NCBI RefSeq assembly: GCF_021390325.1
Contig: NZ_JAJUWU010000029.1
Coordinates: forward strand, 1 to 47,206
Direction: 5' to 3'
Length of the DNA: 47,206 nt
DNA from: Jiella avicenniae
GTDB taxonomy: Bacteria > Pseudomonadota > Alphaproteobacteria > Rhizobiales > Rhizobiaceae
Shown in pieces: positions 38,171 to 47,092 of the stretch. The notes beneath the pieces were generated by a model. That model had not been told where the DNA came from and searched no databases. It saw nothing but the letters and a program-made list of their open reading frames with translations. A program made the position numbers and the translations under genes. Positions within the stretch are counted from its first letter, which is position 1. Each line of letters starts with the position of its first letter.

Positions 38171-41100
38171 ATGGCAAACAAAATGTTGATCGACGCGTCC
38201 CACCAGGAAGAGACGCGCGTCGTCGTCGTCCGCGGTAGCCGCATCGAAGAGTTCGATTTCGAATCGGAACACAAGAAGCAGCTCAAGGGAAACATCTATC
38301 TCGCCAAGGTCACGCGGGTCGAACCGTCGCTGCAGGCCGCCTTCGTCGAATATGGCGGCAACCGCCACGGTTTCCTGGCCTTCTCCGAGATCCATCCCGA
38401 CTACTACCAGATCCCCAAGGCCGACCGCGAAGCCCTGATCGCCGAGGAACTGGCACGCGGCGGCGACGACGATGACGACGCCGAGGAAATCAAGCCGAAG
38501 TCCCGCTCGCGCAACGGCGGCCGCTCCCGCAGCAAGGCGGCAAGCCGGACCGACGGCGATGCGATCGCCGAGACCGTCGAGGGAGCCGAAGCCGGCGACG
38601 TGCAGGCCGCAGCCGAACGTCCCGACACCGACGAGACCGTTTCCGCTGACGATCGGCCCGACGCAGCGGTCGAGGCCCGGCGCGGCGACGGCGATTCGAC
38701 GGACGGCGAGACCACCGAGTCCGACGGCGACGACGCCGGCCGGGCAGAAGGCGATTCCGACGAGAGCGAGGACGATGGCGGCCGCAACCGCAGGGGCCGG
38801 CGCAGCCGCAGGCCGCGGGGCCGCGGCCGCAACGCCGATGCCGACAATGGCGACGAGGATTCCGAAGAGGCCGAGGAGATCGACGATCTCGGCTCCGAGG
38901 ACGCCATGGAGGAAGTCCCGGTCCGCCAGGTGCGCGCCCGCAAGCAGTACAAGATCCAGGAAGTCATCAAGCGCCGGCAGATCCTGCTCGTCCAGGTCGT
39001 CAAGGAAGAGCGCGGCAACAAGGGCGCGGCGCTGACCACCTATCTGTCGCTCGCCGGCCGCTACTCGGTGCTGATGCCGAACACCGCGCGCGGCGGCGGC
39101 ATCTCCCGCAAGATCACCAATGCCGCCGACCGCAAGCGGCTGAAGGACGTCGTGCGCGAGCTCGACGTGCCGCGCGGCATGGGCATCATCCTGCGCACGG
39201 CCGGCGCCAACCGCACCAAGGCCGAGGTCAAGCGCGACTACGAATATCTGATGCGCCTGTGGGAGACGGTGCGCACCGTCACCCTCTCCTCGATCGCCCC
39301 CGCCCTCGTCTACGAGGAAGGCAGCCTGATCAAGCGCTCGATCCGCGACCTCTACAACAAGGACATCGACCAGATCCTCGTCGCCGGCGAAGGTGGCTAC
39401 CGCGAAGCCAAGGACTTCATGCGGATGCTGATGCCGAGCCAGGCGAAGGTGGTCCAGCCCTACCGCGATCCAACGCCGATCTTCGCCCGTCAGGGGATCG
39501 AGACCCAGCTCGACAAGATGCTGCAGCCGCATGTGACGCTGAAGTCCGGCGGCTACATCATCATCAACCAGACCGAGGCGCTGGTCGCCATCGACGTCAA
39601 TTCCGGTCGCTCGACGCGCGAGCACTCGATCGAGGACACCGCCTACCAGACCAATCTGGAGGCGGCAGAGGAGGTCGCGAGGCAGCTCAGGCTGCGCGAC
39701 CTCGCCGGGCTCATCGTCATCGACTTCATCGACATGGAGGAAAAGCGCAACAACCGCGCCGTCGAGAAGAAGATCAAGGACTGCCTGAAGAACGACCGTG
39801 CGCGGATCCAGGTCGGCAAGATCTCGCATTTCGGCCTGTTGGAGATGAGCCGCCAGCGCATCCGCGCCAGCGTCCTCGAATCCACCATGCAGCCCTGCCC
39901 GATCTGCGGCGGCGCCGGGCACATCCGCTCGGCCTCCTCGCTGGCGCTGCACGTCCTGCGCTCGATCGAGGAGCATCTGCAGAAGCACGCCACCCACGAT
40001 CTCGTGGTCAAGGTCCCGACGGCGACGGCGCTCTACGTCCTCAACGAGAAGCGCAAGCGGATCGAGGAGCTCGAACAGCACTACGGTCTGAGGATCACCA
40101 TCGAGGCGGACGAGGCCGCCGGCCACCAGGCCGTGGCGATCGAGCACGGCGCGCCCGCCGCGCAGCCGATCATCCGCCAGGAGGTGGTCAATCCGGAATC
40201 GGTTTCGGCCGAGGACGAGATCGAGGTGGCCGAAGAGGAAGAGAGCGTCGCCGAGACGATCGAGACGAAGGCCCCCGACGAGCAGAAGGACGAAGGCGAC
40301 GGCAAGCGTCGCCGTCGTCGGCGCCGGCGGCGGCGCGGCGACCGGCAGGAAGGCCGGGACAATCAGAGCGATGCCTCGTCCGAGGCCGGCTCCGATGACG
40401 ACGACGCCCAGGACGGCGAGGAGGACGACCTCGCCGACGGTCGCAGCGACGACGAAGGCGGCGCACGGGCCGGATCCGAGACGGGTGGCGACTCCGACGA
40501 CGACGATCGCGGCTCGCGCCGTCGCCGGCGCGGCCGGCGGGGCGGACGCCGCCATCGCGATGGAAGCGACGAGGCCGGCACCGACAACCTGGAAGCCGTG
40601 CCCGAGGACCGGCCCGTCGAGGCGGTCGCCGCGACTTCGGTCGAGGCTGGGGCGGCGGACGTGTCGAACGGCGGCGTCTCGCCGATCGGCGAAGCCGGCA
40701 CCGAAGTGTCCGACGCGGGCGCTTCCTTGGCGGTGACGGAAACCGTCGTCGCCGAGACCGAAAGCCTCTCGCGCGAGACCACCGTTCAGGTGACCAGCAC
40801 GACGATCGAGCCGTCCGGAACCGAGGCGTCCGACGATGCCGCCGTGGGCGACGTCGGTTCGCAGGGCGCCGGCGATCCCGAGCCGGTGAGCACCGCGATG
40901 CCCGCCACCGAGGTTTCGCAGTCGACGGACGACGCGGCCTCGGCCATGGATCCGGCGGCATCCGATGCGCTCGGCTCCATCGACGGTGCGGAGACATCGG
41001 CCATGATGCCGGCTGCCGAGCCGGCCTCGAGCGAGATCGAAGCGGTGGAGCAACCCGCTGCCAACGACGACACGCCCGAACCGGCGCCGAGCAAGGAGCC

Positions 41101-41188
41101 GGTGGTCACCTCCTCGCGCGAGGAGGAAAGCGGCGAGGAAGGAAAGCCGCGCCGCACCGGCTGGTGGGCCCGCCGCAGTTTTTTCTGA
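38171..41188 (+). CDS. rne: Ribonuclease E
   Basis: 1005 aa, the endonuclease for mRNA decay and rRNA/tRNA processing. The S1 domain is split: VYLAK-type strand GNIYLAKVTRVEPSLQAAFV comes first, then an acidic and Arg-rich insertion of about 150 residues (95-250), before ILLVQVVKEERGNKGAALT. Catalytic aspartates are in ALVAIDVNSGRSTRE and IVIDFIDME. The Zn-link is QPCPICGGAGHI. The C-terminal 300 residues are low complexity with an RNA-binding Arg run (RRRRRRRRRR) and acidic repeats, ending RRTGWWARRSFF, probably a degradosome contact. GGGGAG precedes the ATG. Divergent from amiC. Confidence 0.95.
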   Translation: MANKMLIDASHQEETRVVVVRGSRIEEFDFESEHKKQLKGNIYLAKVTRVEPSLQAAFVEYGGNRHGFLAFSEIHPDYYQIPKADREALIAEELARGGDDDDDAEEIKPKSRSRNGGRSRSKAASRTDGDAIAETVEGAEAGDVQAAAERPDTDETVSADDRPDAAVEARRGDGDSTDGETTESDGDDAGRAEGDSDESEDDGGRNRRGRRSRRPRGRGRNADADNGDEDSEEAEEIDDLGSEDAMEEVPVRQVRARKQYKIQEVIKRRQILLVQVVKEERGNKGAALTTYLSLAGRYSVLMPNTARGGGISRKITNAADRKRLKDVVRELDVPRGMGIILRTAGANRTKAEVKRDYEYLMRLWETVRTVTLSSIAPALVYEEGSLIKRSIRDLYNKDIDQILVAGEGGYREAKDFMRMLMPSQAKVVQPYRDPTPIFARQGIETQLDKMLQPHVTLKSGGYIIINQTEALVAIDVNSGRSTREHSIEDTAYQTNLEAAEEVARQLRLRDLAGLIVIDFIDMEEKRNNRAVEKKIKDCLKNDRARIQVGKISHFGLLEMSRQRIRASVLESTMQPCPICGGAGHIRSASSLALHVLRSIEEHLQKHATHDLVVKVPTATALYVLNEKRKRIEELEQHYGLRITIEADEAAGHQAVAIEHGAPAAQPIIRQEVVNPESVSAEDEIEVAEEEESVAETIETKAPDEQKDEGDGKRRRRRRRRRRGDRQEGRDNQSDASSEAGSDDDDAQDGEEDDLADGRSDDEGGARAGSETGGDSDDDDRGSRRRRRGRRGGRRHRDGSDEAGTDNLEAVPEDRPVEAVAATSVEAGAADVSNGGVSPIGEAGTEVSDAGASLAVTETVVAETESLSRETTVQVTSTTIEPSGTEASDDAAVGDVGSQGAGDPEPVSTAMPATEVSQSTDDAASAMDPAASDALGSIDGAETSAMMPAAEPASSEIEAVEQPAANDDTPEPAPSKEPVVTSSREEESGEEGKPRRTGWWARRSFF

Positions 41189-41442
41189 AAATCTTCGGGC
41201 TCGGCCAGTAGGCCGGGTCCGACTGCCGTTCGGCCTGCGCCGGAAGACGCCGCCGGGCAATCCTCCGCGCGCGTCTGGGAACCGGGCCGGTCCACTCGGC
41301 GAGACCGACGCCCGAACGGTCGGATCGGTCGGCACGAAACCGTATGTCGGCTAGCGTTTATTGGCCTTTCCCTGACGCAACGAAAGCAGTGGTCGCGCCC
41401 TTATCGGCGCGGGGCGCTGTCGTCCCCGTTGCGTGGGTGGCC

Positions 41443-42594
41443 ATGAATTGCGGTTTCAGCGATCTCGTCTTCCGGCACGGTGCCGAGCTGACGTGCGTCG
41501 AGCGCTGGCCCGGCGTCGCCCTTTCGACGCGATGGGTCGCCTGCATTCCCGCCCGCGACGAAGCCGCCCGGATCGCGGCGGCGATCCGCTCCCTCGACGA
41601 GGAATTCGGCGCCGTCCTCCACATTCTGCTTTTGGTCAACGACACCTTCGACGACACCCTCGCCGTCGTCCAGTCGATCGCCGGCGAACTCACATGTGCC
41701 CTCACGGCGGTCTGCGTCGAATGGCGCGGTGAGCCGAGTTCTGCTCCGAAGGCGCGCACGCTCGCCTTCGACCTCGCCGATCTCGCTGCGCCGAACGCCT
41801 CGTGGATTTTCTCGACCGACGCCGACAGCGTCGTCCTGCCGGGACTGAGGCGCGCCTATGAGGATGCCTTCGGGCGCGGCTTCGACATGGTCTGCGGCCC
41901 GATCGACTTCATCGAGGCGGAGGTCGCGGCCGTCGATCCTCTCCACCCGCAGCGCGACGCCGCAATCGGCGAATATCGGCGCCTCGGCCGGGAAATCGCA
42001 GCGCTCTGGTTTCCCGATTCCGACAATCCCTGGCCGCACCATGGCGGCATCGGCGGGGCGAATTTCGCGGTGACGCGGTCGGCCTATCGGATCGCCGGGC
42101 CTTTCCCGCCCGTGCCCTTCGCCGAGGACTGGGCGCTCCGGCGCCGCTTCGAAGCCTTCGGCCTGCGGATCAGGCACGACGAGGACCCGCGCGTCGCAAC
42201 CTCCTGCCGTTTGGACAGCCGGACGGAAGGCGGCCTTTCGGCGGAACTGCGTCGCAACCGCCTCGAAGCCGATCCCCTCGTCGACGAGGCGCTGGAAACG
42301 CCCGCCCGCCTGCACCGCCGGCTGCGATTGCGCCGCCTCGTCGAGGGCGAGCCCAACCGCCGGCGTGTGGCGGCCGTCCTCGTCGGGCGCGGCCTGCCGC
42401 GGGAGCGGGCGGATGAGCTTGCCGCTTTGCCGGCCCGCAAGATGGCCTGGTTCCGGGTCGAAGCCGAATTGCCCTGCCTGCGACGGACGCCGATGCGGTT
42501 CAGCGAGATGTGCCGTCACCTTCCGGCGCTGCGCCGGCTTCTGGCAAGAACCGCAGCAGCTCGGCCAGATAGCGTTCCCGAGCACGCCGGCTGA
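41443..42594 (+). CDS. Family 2 glycosyltransferase
   Basis: About 383 aa with a GT-A fold: ALSTRWVACIPARDEAARIA at the start, the DxD-type metal motif in WIFSTDADSVVLPG, GANFAVTRSAYRIAGPF, and the acceptor-base motif PFAEDWALRRRF. No membrane segments are visible, so it is a cytosolic transferase rather than a processive synthase. ATG 41443 (MNCGFSDL) is preferred, with GGGTGG upstream; ATG 41344 would add a less protein-like stretch. Its last 95 nt overlap the 3' end of the convergent deacetylase/methyltransferase gene. Sugar and acceptor are unknown. Confidence 0.8.
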   Translation: MNCGFSDLVFRHGAELTCVERWPGVALSTRWVACIPARDEAARIAAAIRSLDEEFGAVLHILLLVNDTFDDTLAVVQSIAGELTCALTAVCVEWRGEPSSAPKARTLAFDLADLAAPNASWIFSTDADSVVLPGLRRAYEDAFGRGFDMVCGPIDFIEAEVAAVDPLHPQRDAAIGEYRRLGREIAALWFPDSDNPWPHHGGIGGANFAVTRSAYRIAGPFPPVPFAEDWALRRRFEAFGLRIRHDEDPRVATSCRLDSRTEGGLSAELRRNRLEADPLVDEALETPARLHRRLRLRRLVEGEPNRRRVAAVLVGRGLPRERADELAALPARKMAWFRVEAELPCLRRTPMRFSEMCRHLPALRRLLARTAAARPDSVPEHAG

Positions 42595-43894
42595 TCGTCC
42601 GGACTTGCCGGCCGAAACAGGCGACGAACAGATCGTGCGCCTCGCGGCCGGACAGGGGCGTATCGGTGGGCCCGAGATAGCTGACGACCAGAATGTCGGC
42701 CCCGGGTGAGAGACGACCGGCCAGCCCGCCGGCGGTCGCGGCGATGTCCGTCGCGTCGAGGAAATACAGAACCTCCGAGACGATCGCGCAGTCGAACGGC
42801 CCTTCCGGCAGGTCGGCCGGCAAGGCGCCGGCGCAGAAGCGCAACCGCGCGTCTGCACCGTACCGGCGCTCGGCACGGGTGACGATGGACGGATCGCGGT
42901 CGAGCCCCGTCATCGCCGCCACCTTGCCGGCCGCCACCAGTTCGGCGGCGAGATGGCCCTCGCCGCACCCGATGTCGAGGCCGCGCCGATAGTGCGGCCG
43001 TTCGAGCTGGTCGCGGTTGTCCGCCCGCTTTTCCACCTCGTAGGCGGAACGCTGCGCTTCCCAGGGATCGCCCCCATCGGCATAGAGTGCGGCGAAATGC
43101 TCGGCTCCGGGCGGCACCCCCGGCCGCGTCGCCCAGACATGCACCTCTTCCGGCTCGCTTTGCGCCTCGAGGAAAAAGTCCGGCAGCGTGAAGCCGGTGG
43201 GATCGTCGGTGACCACCTCGCCGAGCTGCGAACGGTGGCAGGCGGTGGCGCGTGCCTTCGCCTCCGGGTCGGTGGCGACCCGGAACGGCAGAAGCCCGTC
43301 GCTGCGATAGGGCGCGTCGTCGTCGAGGCGCATCGACCAGATCGGATAGAACAAAAGCCGCAATCCGGGCCGCAGTCGCAGCACGGCTTCGGCAAGCTCG
43401 GCTGCGGCATGGTGGTCGATATGCGGATCGTCCGGATGCGGCGCCGAAAGGGTGCCGGCCCCGACCTCGTCGCAGAAGGCCGCGATCTTCTCCGCTGCCG
43501 CTGCGAAGCCGGCCGATCGCTTCGCAGCGCCGTCCGGCAGACCGAGCCGCAGCCACCGCGCCGTGCCGACCCCGAGGGCCGCCACCGCCCGTTCCTGTTC
43601 GGCGCGCCGGATCTCGGCAAGTGTCGCACCGGGCACCTTCCGCGAGTTCGGATGCGAGGCGTCGCCGTCGGTCACCGCGACGATGCCGACGGCCCGGCCG
43701 CTTCGGGCCGCTTCGAGAAGCAGCGCGGAGGCGCCGAAAGTCTCGTCGTCCGGATGCGGCGCGATGACGACCAGCCCGCCCTCGCCGAGGAGCCGCGCCG
43801 CATCCGCCCGCGGCGCCGCATCGCAGCGGGCGCGAAAGGCGCCCCAGCTTCCGGGCCGTTGCTCGGGTCGAAGTCCCGACGAGGTCTCGTCCAT
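42500..43894 (-). CDS. PIG-L deacetylase fused to SAM-dependent methyltransferase
   Basis: 464 aa with two domains. Residues about 35-240 are a LmbE/PIG-L zinc deacetylase (PHPDDETFGAS near 47; HPDDPHIDHH near 155-162), which removes N-acetyl from GlcNAc-like sugars. Residues about 270-440 are a class-I methyltransferase (LDIGCGEGHLAAEL near 305; GLDRDPSIV), in style like NodS, which N-methylates a deacetylated amino sugar. A single chain doing deacetylation then methylation is an attractive inference. ATG 43894 shares its A with the TGA of the upstream acyl-CoA-dehydrogenase-like gene (TGATG), so translation is coupled; GGAGG lies 10 nt upstream. Confidence 0.85.
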   Translation of the reverse strand: MDETSSGLRPEQRPGSWGAFRARCDAAPRADAARLLGEGGLVVIAPHPDDETFGASALLLEAARSGRAVGIVAVTDGDASHPNSRKVPGATLAEIRRAEQERAVAALGVGTARWLRLGLPDGAAKRSAGFAAAAEKIAAFCDEVGAGTLSAPHPDDPHIDHHAAAELAEAVLRLRPGLRLLFYPIWSMRLDDDAPYRSDGLLPFRVATDPEAKARATACHRSQLGEVVTDDPTGFTLPDFFLEAQSEPEEVHVWATRPGVPPGAEHFAALYADGGDPWEAQRSAYEVEKRADNRDQLERPHYRRGLDIGCGEGHLAAELVAAGKVAAMTGLDRDPSIVTRAERRYGADARLRFCAGALPADLPEGPFDCAIVSEVLYFLDATDIAATAGGLAGRLSPGADILVVSYLGPTDTPLSGREAHDLFVACFGRQVRTISRRARERYLAELLRFLPEAGAAPEGDGTSR

Positions 43895-44937
43895 CACAGA
43901 TAGGCCTCCGCCATCGCGCGGCATTTGTTCAGGAGCAGCGCGTCCGGATTGGCCTGCCGCAGATAGACCGACAGGTCGGCGGTCGCCCGATCCAGCGGAT
44001 GGCCGCTGGCGAAGGATGGAAGACCCACCGATCGCCGGGCGAGTTCCATCACCGCCAGCGCGTCCCGCTCCACCTGCAGCCGCGTATAGGACGACGCCGC
44101 CACCGCCTGCGGGATCGTCTCGTCCGGCTTCGGCGCCTCGATCCGGCGGGCGGCGTCTTCCACCCAGAGCCGGGCGGTCCGCGCATGCATCACCGCCTGG
44201 CCGAGCCGCTCGGCCTGCAGCGGATGGTCGAGCCGGCCGCTGCCGTCGAGATGGCGGGCCATCATCCCGAGGATCGCCTCGACGGCGCCGAGATGCACCG
44301 CGGCGCAGCGCCAGATGCCGCCTTCGAAGAACGGCTCGATCCTGTAGTCGCCGGGCCGGCCGAGACGCGTCGCCGCGTCGGCGGCGATTCCTTCGAGCGA
44401 GAAGCTGCCGGAGGCCGATTCCTGCATGCCGCTCATCTGCCAGCCCGAGACGTCCTGCCGAAACGCCTCGTCGGCCGGAACGAGGAAGAGCTGCTGAACG
44501 CCGTCCGCCCCGGCGATCGGCACCAGCGCCAGCGAGACCGTCCCGAGCCCCGACGCATAGCGTTTCCCGCCGGCGAGCATCGCAGCCTCCGCGCCGTCCC
44601 CGACCGATGCGGGCGGTGCTCCGTCGGCGCCCCAGACGCCGAGTATGCGGTCCCCTTCGAGAGCGTCGTCGATCCGGGCCTTCTGGGCCTCGTCGCCATA
44701 GAGGCGAACGAGTTGGACCGCGTTGGCGTGTCCCTCCAGCAGCCGGCCGAGATTGAGGTTCCGGCCCCCGGCCTCGGCGAGACGGGCGAGCATCGTCTGC
44801 CAGCGATCGCCGAGCCGGCCCTCGCGGTCGTAGAGGCCGCCCACCGCGCGGAACAGCCCCGCCTGCCGGGCACCGGCGAAGGCGGTTTCGAAGGGCTGAT
44901 AGTCGAGCCCTTCCTGTGGAGATTGCGACCCACTCAC
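43894..44937 (-). CDS. Acyl-CoA-dehydrogenase-like protein
   Basis: About 347 aa, resembling the acyl-CoA dehydrogenase superfamily: GVWGADGAPPASVGDGAEAA in the beta domain, WQMSGMQESASGSFSLEGI (cf. GMRxTGSG of the family), and C-terminal helices with AVAASSYTRLQVERDALAVM and LARRSVGLPSF. It is shorter than canonical members and I cannot identify the catalytic Glu, so activity on an acyl-CoA is uncertain. The start is uncertain; GTG 44937 is my best choice, without a clear ribosome-binding site. It is coupled to the deacetylase/methyltransferase gene by a TGATG overlap. Confidence 0.7.
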   Translation of the reverse strand: MSGSQSPQEGLDYQPFETAFAGARQAGLFRAVGGLYDREGRLGDRWQTMLARLAEAGGRNLNLGRLLEGHANAVQLVRLYGDEAQKARIDDALEGDRILGVWGADGAPPASVGDGAEAAMLAGGKRYASGLGTVSLALVPIAGADGVQQLFLVPADEAFRQDVSGWQMSGMQESASGSFSLEGIAADAATRLGRPGDYRIEPFFEGGIWRCAAVHLGAVEAILGMMARHLDGSGRLDHPLQAERLGQAVMHARTARLWVEDAARRIEAPKPDETIPQAVAASSYTRLQVERDALAVMELARRSVGLPSFASGHPLDRATADLSVYLRQANPDALLLNKCRAMAEAYL

Positions 44938-45281
44938 TGCGGTAGACCGCAGACCGCGGCCCTTGAGCGGCGCCTCGTCAGCGCGTCGGCGCGGCGCAAA
45001 CACCTGGAAAGACAAGAGAGATCCGTCAGCGTCGTCGCTCCGGCTGCAGGGGCTCGCCCGATGGTCGGGGGCACATCGGCTCAATCTGAGCGCCGGCAGG
45101 ACGAAGTCAAAACGCTTGCTTGAAGCCGGCTATCGTTCCGGCCGCCCGCCGGCTGCGGGACGACGGAGCCGCCGCACCGGCCTTCCCCCGCGAGTTCCAC
45201 GGGCCGACACGGCGATTGACATCGACGCTGCCGGCATGATTGTTTGTATACGAACGAATGGTGGTCGAAGCGATGGTGGAC
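44938..45281. other. Divergent intergenic region before the hydroxynicotinate-reductase-like gene
   Basis: 344 nt. The part next to 45281 holds a promoter and a GTATAC-centred operator (listed separately). The rest has no supportable gene; the frame extending the acyl-CoA-dehydrogenase-like gene upstream of 44937 is not protein-like. Confidence 0.45.
45216..45254 (+). promoter_or_regulatory. Promoter and GntR-type operator of the hydroxynicotinate-reductase-like gene
   Basis: TTGACA (45216-45221) is followed after 17 nt by a weak -10, ATTGTT (45239-45244). The palindrome TTTGTATACGAA (45243-45254, 5 of 6 arm positions matching) sits on the -10/start. TTGTATACAA-like sites are typical of FCD-type GntR repressors, so substrate-induced derepression is a reasonable inference. 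No GntR gene is in the window. Confidence 0.5.
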
Positions 45282-46769
45282 ATGTCCTCGCAACAAGCTG
45301 CCGGCCCCGTCGCGGACGACAAGATCCGCTGCGACGCCTGCCCGGTCATGTGTTACATCAAGCCCGGCATGACCGGCGCCTGCGATCGCTATGCCAATCG
45401 CGCCGGCGAGCTGGTGCGCGTCGATCCACACGTCCTGCTCGAACAGGCGATCTCCGGCGGCACCGACGTCGTCCCCTTCACCCGGCCGGCGGACTGGGAC
45501 GGCACGATCGTCCAGACCCCGGAACGCTTCGTCACGGCGATCGGCGCCGGTACGACCTATCCTGACTACAAGCCCGCCCCCTTCATCGTCTCCTCCGAGA
45601 TCGACGGCGTCGACATGGTGACCGTCGTCACCGAGGGCATCTTCAGCTATTGCGGCGTCAAGGTGAAGATCGACACCGACCGCTTCGTCGGGCCGGAGGC
45701 GAGCCCCGTCCGGGTGTCGGGCGAACAGATCGGCCACGTCACCACGGGCGAATACGGCTCGCAGATGCTGTCGCTCGGCGGTGTCCACCACCTCACGGGC
45801 GGCTCCAAGAAGGAAGGCCGCGTCACCTGCCAGGCGCTGCTCGACCTCTCCAACGGCCAGGCCGTCGAGATGACCGTCGACGGCGGCGCGACGCTCGTCG
45901 TCGAGGCCGGCAAGCCGCCGATCGTCAACGGCCAGACCGAGACCCGCATGCGCGTCGGCTGCGGCTCGGCCACCATCGGCATCTTCGCCAAGCAGTGGCT
46001 CGGCAAGGCCGACGAGGTGGTGGTGGTCGACGATCACATCACCGGCGTCCTTTCCGAGCACCAGGCCGGCAAGATGCTCGACATCCCGCCGACCGGCATC
46101 CGCCTCAAGGGCCGGCGCTCCACCCCCGGCCGCTACTTCCAGGTCGCCGAGCCCGGCACCGGCTGGGGCGGCACCAACATCTCCGACCCCCTGTCGATCC
46201 TCGGCGATTTCGATCCGAAACACGCCTTCCCCGGCCTGCGGCTTTTGATGGTTTCCACCACCGGCGAGCACGCCGCCTATTACGAACTCGACGAAGCGCT
46301 GCGCCCGGTCGAAATGGCGATGCCGGAGCCGCTGATCGAGCCGGTCGAGCGGATCGCCGAAAATTGCGAGCCGGCGCTGTGCACCGTGCTCTTCATCGGC
46401 GGCGCCGGCGGCTCGCTGCGCGCCGGCGTCACGGAAAATCCCGTCCGCCTGACGCGCTCGATCAAGGACGCGCTCACCAACGTCACCTGCGGCGGCGCGC
46501 CGGTCTATCTGTGGCCGGGCGGCGGCATCACCTTCATGGTCGACGTCACCCGCCTGCCCGAAAACGCCTTCGGCTACGTGCCGACCCCGGCCCTCGTCGC
46601 GCCGCTGGAATTCACCCTGAGGCTCTCCGACTACGCCGCCCTCGGCGGCCACATGGATCACGTCCGCCCCCTCGCCTCGCTCACCGGCGGCGACCGCCAG
46701 AGCATCCCCAACCGCCGCGACAACCCCTGGCCCTTCGCCCGCCGCATCGCCGGCGAACTGAGCCAGTGA
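45282..46769 (+). CDS. 6-hydroxynicotinate reductase-like iron-sulfur protein
   Basis: About 495 aa, resembling 6-hydroxynicotinate reductase (Hnr), which in anaerobic nicotinate breakdown reduces the pyridine ring of 6-hydroxynicotinate using ferredoxin. The N-terminus has clustered cysteines, IRCDACPVMCYIKPGMTGAC, suited to an Fe-S cluster. Other blocks are EGIFSYCGVKVKIDTDRFVG, MRVGCGSATIGIFAKQWLG and CTVLFIGGAGGSLRAG. Homologues in aerobic rhizobia sit in N-heterocycle degradation clusters as I recall; the true substrate here is unknown. ATG 45282 is chosen to leave room after the promoter; ATG 45258 and 45273 are alternatives. It appears alone, followed by a repeat and an IS110 fragment. 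Confidence 0.8.
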   Translation: MSSQQAAGPVADDKIRCDACPVMCYIKPGMTGACDRYANRAGELVRVDPHVLLEQAISGGTDVVPFTRPADWDGTIVQTPERFVTAIGAGTTYPDYKPAPFIVSSEIDGVDMVTVVTEGIFSYCGVKVKIDTDRFVGPEASPVRVSGEQIGHVTTGEYGSQMLSLGGVHHLTGGSKKEGRVTCQALLDLSNGQAVEMTVDGGATLVVEAGKPPIVNGQTETRMRVGCGSATIGIFAKQWLGKADEVVVVDDHITGVLSEHQAGKMLDIPPTGIRLKGRRSTPGRYFQVAEPGTGWGGTNISDPLSILGDFDPKHAFPGLRLLMVSTTGEHAAYYELDEALRPVEMAMPEPLIEPVERIAENCEPALCTVLFIGGAGGSLRAGVTENPVRLTRSIKDALTNVTCGGAPVYLWPGGGITFMVDVTRLPENAFGYVPTPALVAPLEFTLRLSDYAALGGHMDHVRPLASLTGGDRQSIPNRRDNPWPFARRIAGELSQ

Positions 46770-47092
46770 CGGGGGTGGTTGCGCTGATGGCTCCTCGTCT
46801 TGCGACGAAACTTGTGACGAGCGGGGCATCGCCCTGGATCAGGCCACGGAGGTGGCCGCTTCGGATCCATCCAACCCGGCGGGTTTCAGTCGGCTTGGCA
46901 ATGTCACCGGGGATCTCGGAAGAAGGCCGCTGGCAGCGGCGCAAAGGGATGGTCGCAAGCCTGGACGCTTCGTCATCCCGGCCTTCGAGCCGGGATCCAT
47001 GCCTCGGCATCAAAGTGCCTTTCCGCGGCAGAATGAGCCGATCGACCGGCGTCGACTGCAAGAACTGCAACGATTTGGAATGGCAACTGTGT
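46770..47092. other. Intergenic region before the IS110 fragment
   Basis: 323 nt with no supportable gene. It contains a REP-like palindrome pair (46975-47010). I cannot place the end of the IS110 element, as that family lacks clear terminal inverted repeats. Confidence 0.45.
46971..47010. repeat. REP-like intergenic palindrome
   Basis: CGTCATCCCGGCCTTCGAGC opens a perfect stem ATCCCGGC / GCCGGGAT (46975-46982 and 46989-46996, 6-nt loop), followed at once by a second palindrome ATGCC-TC-GGCAT (46999-47010). Palindromes of the form GTCATCCCGG...CCGGGATCC are common dispersed repeats in alphaproteobacterial intergenic DNA. Confidence 0.6.

Noticed and set aside
41443-44937. A true nod (nodABC) gene cluster
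   Set aside because: The deacetylase is PIG-L type, not NodB. The glycosyltransferase lacks NodC membrane segments, and there is no NodA acyltransferase or nod box.
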